NCBI GenBank assembly: GCA_030248215.1
Contig: JASANG010001649.1
Span: 62,001 to 126,000 of the forward strand
Source: Enoplolaimus lenunculus
Lineage: Eukaryota > Nematoda > Enoplea > Enoplida > Thoracostomopsidae
Reading direction: 5' to 3'
Length of the DNA: 64,000 nt
Both the position numbers and the translations under genes were made by a program. The notes below the pieces were generated by a model. It was not told where the DNA came from. It did not search any database and saw nothing but the letters and a program-made list of their open reading frames with translations. This document shows, piece after piece, positions 57,979-64,000 of the stretch. Position 1 is the first letter of the stretch. The number at the start of each line of letters is the position of its first letter.

Positions 57979-58065
57979 ACATTGGCCAAGGCACATCATC
58001 TTTTGAAATCAGCATGATTTAGCAAATCAAATTATGTCAATTTTTTCAATTTTTATTTTAACCAA

Positions 58066-61000
58066 TCAAAATCCGTAATTAACAAATTTAAATCCTTCAT
58101 CTTTATCAGGCACTGCGTTTCGAACTTCACGTCCAGTCAGCGCGCATTCGCTTCGTTTCGCTTTTAACAGCTCGTAATTTGTAGTTTTGATCGCATCGTG
58201 TAAGCCGGACAATTCGTAGCACGTATGACATCTGTGAAAAAAATATATATTGCAATTCAAACGAGATAAAATCCGAATCAAAATCACATGGTAGGCCATC
58301 GTATGCTTAAATTCCAAGAGTTTTAACCGTTATTTTTTAATGTTTTAGTTCTTGCCCTAAACTTTACAATCAAGACGAATAAGGGTTGCGCTATACTTGA
58401 CGTCCGGCGCCTTCCGCCGCCATCCGTCACCGTGCGTCACGCGTACCGCGGCTTTCGTCACCGTCCGCCAATATACGTTATCGTACGTGAGTTATTTGCG
58501 TATGATATCGCACGGTGACGGATGGTGCCGTACGGGTAACGGACGGTGCCGTACGGGTAACGGACGGTGCCATACGGGTAACGGACGGCACCTGACGACA
58601 CCTTGCGGGTAACGGATGGCGCTGCACGTCAAAAAAAGTATAGCGCAACCCTAACACAGCGGTCAGTACTACAAAACTTTTTTTATTTCAGCTATTACTT
58701 AGTGCCATCAAAATATTTAATAGTCGGTACATTACTAGTGGAGTTTGCAAGTTGAATTTGTAACACTTTAGAGACTAAAAAATCAATAGAAAATTTGAAT
58801 TCGTATTTTCAATTGAGTATAGCGTCTAATAATACCGGGAGATTGCAGGATTTGTATAGTATTAATCATCAGTTTAGGATAATCAACCCGTACGTCATTA
58901 ATCAATAACTTACGAAAGTTCGTTAAAACTTATCGCTTCATGATAAAAACGCTATCTGTTTTAGTCTATTAAAAACAATCTCAAAACTACTAATGCTAGG
59001 GCTATCGCGACCTCAATTATAAATAGCCGTGTAGTAAGTTTACTGTCCGCAATTACGTCAACTTACAATCTAGCACGCGGACAACGTTTCCCTAGCGTCT
59101 TGCATTCATTGAATTGTTCCTTAATGTTTGGACGGCGGCATTCTTCAGGAATATTAGCTCTGCCTCGACCTCGGCCATTACGGCCGTTCCGACCGCCTGA
59201 TCCAAATTGTCGGAATGGACGGAAAGATTGTCGCTGAAAACTCGTTGAAAAATAGTATGGTCGCTAAGATGATTTGAAGTTTACAGTGTATTCGTACCAC
59301 AAGTTCACGTAAACGAAAAGTAAACGAAACTCACAAAATACAAAACCGTTATTAAATTGCTTATAGTCTGGACTTCGATTAGTTTGATTCACGCTTTGGA
59401 TAAAAAAAGTAAAAATGATTTCTTCAAAAATGTCTCTGAACTTAATTTATACTCTCTAAAAGCTTAAACTAACTTGATTTAAGGCTAAGCTAATCCATTA
59501 GAATCAAACTAACTTTATAGATTAACTAAACTAACAGGTAAGTTTACGCTAAAACGTATTTGCAGTCATATCTGAGAATGCCCATGCATCATACTAATTA
59601 TTCAAAATAGCAATCATTAAAAGTAAATTTGGGGCACACTGTCGGGTAAATGATGCAGAATCCCTACGAATTACAACTTTCAAAACCGTCATAGTCGAAA
59701 GGTTTTTCCTTAAATTTCAAAACTATTTACAGCCTTAAAATTTAAATAAATAAAACCATAAATATACTTACCCTGTTCCGCCGTCGTCGTCTGCCAAGAT
59801 TTTGCGGCACTTCTTGATATCCAGGATCATCAAATTCTTTGCGACATCCTTGCCATTCTTGATGACCGTTATTCAAGCATTGGATCACTGCGTCTTTTCG
59901 TTGTTGCTCCAAGTTGAATCGGTGTTCAACTAATTCTGCTACTGGGACACCACAACGTTCTTCGATAGCTTGGAGTCTTCTTGGAGCTAAATTAAGAAAC
60001 CACATTCTCAATTGTGGGTATTCAAATAAGCGAACTGCATCAGTTGCCGATTTCAAAGTTTAATCACCAGTCTATTCACAAGCTGAAGCTGGCTTACTTT
60101 TTTCTTTCAGTACGCAAAGGACAATGCTTAGAAAGGGGCTTTAGTAATTGAAAAGTTTGAACTTTAGGCTTGGCTTAAATCCAGAGTAGATCCTCCTGGC
60201 TTTGCGTTCTGATGTGTTTCTGTGGGAAAAATTCCATTTTATTACTAACACCGTGGCCCATGTATAGAACAGGGCCGGAACAGTAGTGTAAGCGTATTCG
60301 AAAGCCTAAGCCTAAGCCTAAGCCTAAGCAAATTATATATCATACATTTCAAAAACTTATTTTACATCGATTCCGTAAACCGCGATGTTCAGCACACGAT
60401 TCAACCAACGCTTTCTTCTCTTCAAGACAACTGATAAATTCATCGCACGCCCGACTTCTTCCTTGTTGACCGGACACAAGCGTAAGCTATAAATTCAAAA
60501 GATAAGCTATATAAGTTAAGGAACACTTTTGGTGCCACGTTGTCTTACCCGTAGCCAATAGGGGCCAAGGGGTTCACCCCCCCGGATAGATTTTGCCCCC
60601 CCCCCTAGAAAATTTTCAATCTTGCTTGTAACTTCAACGAAACCCCTTGTATGCCCCTCCTCAAAAGTTTAACCCCTCTAGCATGGTTAGCTGGTTACTG
60701 GCCTGCCCGTTGTCCATAAAGATTTCCAGTTTCAGTTGTCTATCGACTTGGTTAGCGGTATAATTTCAGACAAAAAATCTACGGGTCTCGTGGCATTTAT
60801 ACGTTAGGACATTTCAAACTTCGCTAATAATACTGTTAAAACGATAATAGTACCAAATAAAACAACCCGGCAGAATAAAGTTAATAAAATTGAATGCTTA
60901 CTGATATCCGTTTCCGTTTCCGATAAAAATCGGTGTCGTTTCCGTTTCCGTTATAGAAATAACGGAAATTCTGTTATTTTTATGTTCAAAATTATTTATA

Positions 61001-61860
61001 AATCACTTCTATATCTCGCAATTATTCGTCGCAGATATGGTGCAATTCTTTGAAATGAAATAAAAATTATGAAATTCATGCAAAATATTAAAAAATTTCG
61101 ATCCATCAGCCATTTTTTCATTCGAATTTTTGAACACGCTTTGAATAAATGCAGACTTCAATTGTGTTGGCAGAAAAATAAACATGTTTGAAACTTTTAA
61201 ACTTCAATATTCCTTTTCCGTTTCCGTTATTTTGATCACTATCCGTTTCTGTTTTCGTTATTTTTAGTATCTGTTTACACCCTAGCTTACACCACTGTGT
61301 CAGCCCCGAAAAGTAACAGTTAATAAAGCTCGTACCAAAAACAGTGAGCAAAGAAACGTTGCAATCATTTTCGTTTCGTTTCGCAGGATTTAAGTTCTAT
61401 AATTTTACCATAGAACTCTGAAACTTGACACAACTCGGTACCCTGCACACATTGTTTATTATGGAGGGCTAAAAAATTTTCAGGAGCGGCATACTAGGGT
61501 TTTCAATCCTAGGTATGAATTATTTCAGAGGGTCTGAGCCTCGCAGCCTTCCACTGGCTACGGGCCCGACTTGACACAAAGAATGTAGATAGAGACCACG
61601 TTGCATACTTGAAAACAGCACAAAAATGAAGTTTGCTTAGATAACACCAGCTAAAGAAGGAAAGCGAACAACGAATTTCATCAACGTGTGTACTGATCCA
61701 TTGGTGGATACAAAGGAGTCTCTTGGGTTGAGTGCTCTCCTTCGTATTTTAAGCAAAGAAATTTCGTCAGATATAAAGTCGAAGATGCTTTGAGTTTGAC
61801 CAACATCAGTCACGCGTATGCGTTCAAAGCATGGCTTTGGTTCACAGAACAGGATTGCAA
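58066..61860 (-). CDS. Unknown cysteine-rich protein, 3' part (five exons)
   Basis: I do not recognise this gene. Exons in order: 61694-61860, 60366-60486, 59772-60034, 59067-59233, 58066-58231 (TGA). Phases match (1-0, 0-1, 1-0, 0-2, 2-stop); the first exon's 3' end is the least certain. The 5' end was not found. The visible ~290 residues hold 14 Cys, three in each of the last four exons, with recurring C-L-x(7-8)-C units (FISCLEEKKALVESC, IQCLNNGHQEWQGC, NECKTLGKRC). Exon 3 ends in GRRRRRNR and exon 4 opens with a Gly/Arg stretch (GSGGRNGRNGRGRGR). Paired cysteines and a furin-like basic run suggest a secreted or extracellular protein (inference). A helical cysteine-rich module repeated by exon duplication is possible. 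Alternative: a nuclear RG-rich protein, less likely given the cysteines. Confidence 0.62.
58383..58651 (+). mobile_element. GC-rich PIF/Harbinger-like MITE, copy 4
   Basis: Perfect 16-bp ends GGGTTGCGCTATACTT / AAGTATAGCGCAACCC, with TAA at 58380-58382 and 58652-58654. Inside are three tandem repeats of a 21-bp unit (gtaacggacggtgccgtacgg type). It lies in an intron of the cysteine-rich gene. The perfect ends suggest it is the youngest of the four. Confidence 0.82.
60249..60340 (+). mobile_element. TTAGGC-core dispersed element, 3' truncated
   Basis: Clean head ggcccatgtatagaacaggg and five perfect taagcc hexamers, then cut off 26 bp before the last exon base of the cysteine-rich gene's exon at 60366. 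Confidence 0.62.
60547..60703 (+). mobile_element. cccgtagccag short TIR element
   Basis: acccgtagccaataggggcc to ttagctggttactggcctg. It includes an 11-C run. Intron of the cysteine-rich gene. Confidence 0.6.
60900..61285 (-). mobile_element. Reversed copy of the cggaaa hAT-like element
   Basis: Runs of tccgtttccg at both sides and an end ..TGTTTACACCCTAG that mirrors the start of the element at 54893. The other terminus is not clear, and no target duplication was found. It lies in an intron of the cysteine-rich gene. Confidence 0.55.
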
Positions 61861-62929
61861 CTGAAAATTAACATATATTCATGCGAGAAAGGGTTATTCA
61901 CATGTACACACATAATTGTAGAATTAAAACTAATGGATAACTTCAGAACAAACTTGCGCCATTCGATTTTTAAAGCAGACCAAATTTAGGTTTGTAAACC
62001 GTAAATAACCGGTTTAGAGTTTGCGGTGTTCAGTTAAACGGAAATTCGAAACGTTTAAATTTTGAACGACATAAACTATTTACAGTTAAATTAGAGTTCG
62101 AAAATTTCTACTTAGATCTGTAATAAAAACATCTCAAAAACTACTAAAAGGCTATAGTTTTGTCAAAAAATAGCATTTTCAACGTAACTAATAATTCAAA
62201 ATAAACACAACAAGTGTATATATGCGCACTGCCTTGCAAATTTAACACCAACGCAAGTATTAGGCGAAAAACGTTATATCCTTGGGTTTTTTGTTAAAGT
62301 TTTCTTTTTTGCGTCGTTTACGGTTGTTTATTGTTTAATATTATTGACTAAGATTATATTATATCCGAAAATCTTTGCTGTTGTTTTTGTTGTCGAAATT
62401 TGTGTTTATTTTGAACCCAAAGAGAGTCGAGTATCAAGGTGCAATCTGTGAAATAACTCAAACGGGCACTAATTTGTACCGGAAACGAAACAGACACCGA
62501 TTGGTACCGGAACCGAAAACGGGCACCGATTTGTATCGGAAATGAAAACAGATATTGGGTTCAGGACGGAGAGCTAACGGAAAGTTACAGGCGGACAGTG
62601 AAATTTTACAATTCCGGAAAATGTGTACGGTTTAGACAAGTGAAGCTTTCGGACGTTCACGGCGTAGGTAGGAGTTTCATTTTGGGAGCACACAAACTTC
62701 GTGTTTAATGTTTGTTTCTGAGCGAGCTTAGCAAACGAGAAAATGCCTATTTATCGTTCCTGTAAAAATTTCGAGGCCGGATATATTCCTTCCTCGTGCA
62801 CACCTTTGGTTTCATTGTATTTATCATTGCTTGCATAGTACTTTATATATTGTATGTTGAAATTTAAAATTAATTTTGCATTGCTCCCTTTCCAACTATG
62901 ATGCGGTCTCTTAGAAATAAGGAACAATG

Positions 62930-63132
62930 TATAGAACAATTTCTAAGCCTAAGCCTAAGCATAAGCCCAAGCGTAAAAACAAGCCTATAAAGCCTAAGCG
63001 TAAGCCTACGCCTAAGCCTAAGCGTAAGTCTACGCATAAGCCCAAGCATGAGTAAAACATTAATTTAAAGCTTGAGCTTACTGCATTGCAGGCTCATAAA
63101 AAACGTTCCGCCCCCCACCTCTTCATGGGCCG
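62930..63132 (+). mobile_element. TTAGGC-core dispersed element
   Basis: Head caatgtatagaacaatttct lacks the usual 'agggccgtaacagtag' part; long core; tail ccacctcttcatgggcc. Flanking words gaaataagga and gaaaataagga could be a target duplication of about 10 bp. Confidence 0.62.
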
Positions 63133-63568
63133 AAAATAAGGATACATTCAACAAGTTCGTTGAAACAATTCGTCGGTCTCATAATCCTGAAAAAGAGTGT
63201 TCAACATTTAGTTTTCCAAGTTTAAAGACAACAAAACTGGAAGCTACTTGTTTGAGAGAGTTTTTAGAACATGTTAAGTGTAATATAATACAGATAAATC
63301 CGTACACGCGCACATATACCCGAATAAGAAGTTGTTGCAATCGACCCCGTGGTATGTCAGTAAAACGCTTGTCACGGACGTAAGAGGTCTGAGGCTGCAT
63401 TTTAAGCGTAGAATTAAGCTTCACAAAACTTCTGCAAGGGGTTATTTTGAATCTATAGGATTCCAACACTTAACGAGCTGAAATAGTTTTTGGCATAAGT
63501 TGTTCATGAAACTAGAAAATAATGCGCTGTTCACAATAATTTTGTCAACGGTGCCACAAAATATGCAA

Positions 63569-63625
63569 TAGCCCAAAGCTATGACGAGGTCATTTTCAAA
63601 ATGACCTCGTGATAGCCTTGGGCTA
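63569..63625. repeat. 57-bp near-perfect palindrome
   Basis: Arms of 28 bases starting tagcccaaagctatgacgag and the matching inverse, two mismatches, one-base loop. It lies 185 bp before the signal-peptide exon at 63811. Confidence 0.85.
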
Positions 63626-63810
63626 CAAGAGAAATGTCTTATAACTCCGGGCTACCACGTGTCAGCCCCTTCCTCGAAACTCGTGATGAGTCGGAACTAT
63701 AACTGATTAAATGCAATAATCCCTGGTTTCTGGTTGGTTTCTGGTTCGTTGTTGGTAGCTTGAGGTTATGAGTAATTTAGGACACTTTTAATTATCCAAA
63801 ATAAGTTAAC

Positions 63811-63870
63811 ATGAAAAACATTTTGTACGTTATTGCTTTGTTCGTCGCTCATTGCGGTACATCGCTAGCT
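63811..63870 (+). CDS. First coding exon: signal peptide only (gene continues past the window)
   Basis: ATG with A at -3 opens a 20-codon exon, MKNILYVIALFVAHCGTSLA, followed directly by donor GTAAGT. It is a textbook signal peptide: one Lys, a hydrophobic core, and a small-residue A-x-x-like cleavage end. The rest of the gene lies beyond 64000, so the product is unknown beyond being secreted or membrane-targeted. The intron interrupts in phase 0 exactly at the predicted cleavage point. Confidence 0.65.
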
Positions 63871-64000
63871 GTAAGTTTACTATTTACTATATCGTAAAAC
63901 AGTGTAAGAAGAATGTGGTCAAAAATTGGCTAAGAAGGTATAAATTCCATAAAAAAGAATCTACGACAATTTGTCGCCCGACAGTGTCCTATAGCCTATG

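Larger units (their letters stand above)
52461..58065. other. Intergenic between the DCX/PLAT gene and the cysteine-rich gene
   Basis: Holds two hAT-like elements, several TTAGGC and cccgtagccag copies, a CA run and a tRNA-like piece. The DCX/PLAT promoter should be at the left edge; no TATA box or other motif stands out. Confidence 0.55.
61861..63810. other. Region upstream of the cysteine-rich gene and the divergent signal-peptide exon
   Basis: Should contain the 5' exon(s) of the cysteine-rich gene if that gene starts in the window, but I could not find an ATG exon with a phase-1 donor. A plus-strand open stretch at 63133-63383 (about 83 codons) has no homology that I recognise. One TTAGGC element and one palindrome are present. 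Confidence 0.45.

Noticed and set aside
63072-63383. 103-codon plus ORF near the right edge
   Set aside because: The first third is TTAGGC-element sequence; the remainder has no recognised similarity or splice frame.
1-64000. LTR retroelement, CRISPR array or bacterial-type operon
   Set aside because: No long terminal repeats, reverse transcriptase, spaced direct repeats or operon structure seen; the tandem array at 48498 has no spacers.

Overview
This is an AT-rich (by eye roughly two-thirds A+T) metazoan nuclear window with spliceosomal introns. Reading both strands for open frames bounded by GT/AG sites whose phases match gave two long multi-exon genes and one shorter one on the minus strand, plus one first exon on the plus strand at the right edge. 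The aminergic receptor, the DCX/PLAT protein and the dense load of short non-autonomous DNA transposons suggest a marine invertebrate; a tunicate or other invertebrate deuterostome is my guess, not a demonstrated assignment.

Layout. (1) 1-4196: no gene recognised. (2) 4197-12005, minus: a five-exon rhodopsin-family biogenic-amine receptor, dopamine D2-like by TM2, TM6 and TM7, predicted 943 residues with a third cytoplasmic loop of about 550 residues. (3) 12.0-30.8 kb: repeat-rich DNA with no convincing gene, one orphan exon-like ORF (about 24.98 kb), and a nest of transposons at 27.95-30.67 kb. (4) 30843-52460, minus: a 28-exon gene of about 1,330 residues with two doublecortin domains, a linker with three IQ motifs and five PLAT/LH2 domains, probably a ciliary or axonemal microtubule-linked protein related to RP1 and LOXHD1. 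(5) 52.5-58.1 kb: intergenic, many repeats. (6) 58066-61860, minus: the 3' part of a cysteine-rich gene that I do not recognise (five exons). (7) 63811-63870, plus: a first coding exon that encodes exactly one signal peptide, divergent from the cysteine-rich gene.

Repeats. At least six families of short DNA elements have readable ends: a Helitron/HINE-like family (A^T insertion, no target duplication), a TA-duplicating family interrupted by it, GC-rich elements with TAA duplications (PIF/Harbinger-like), hAT-like elements with 8-bp duplications, a short family starting with cccgtagccag, and an abundant family (about 27 copies or pieces) whose core is a degenerate TTAGGC hexamer array. tRNA-like SINE pieces are also present. 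A 70-bp tandem array copies the 3' splice site of one doublecortin exon seven times. No retroviral or LTR element was recognised.

The genes are not an operon and show no obvious functional link, apart from the receptor and the DCX/PLAT protein both being plausible in sensory or ciliated cells (inference).
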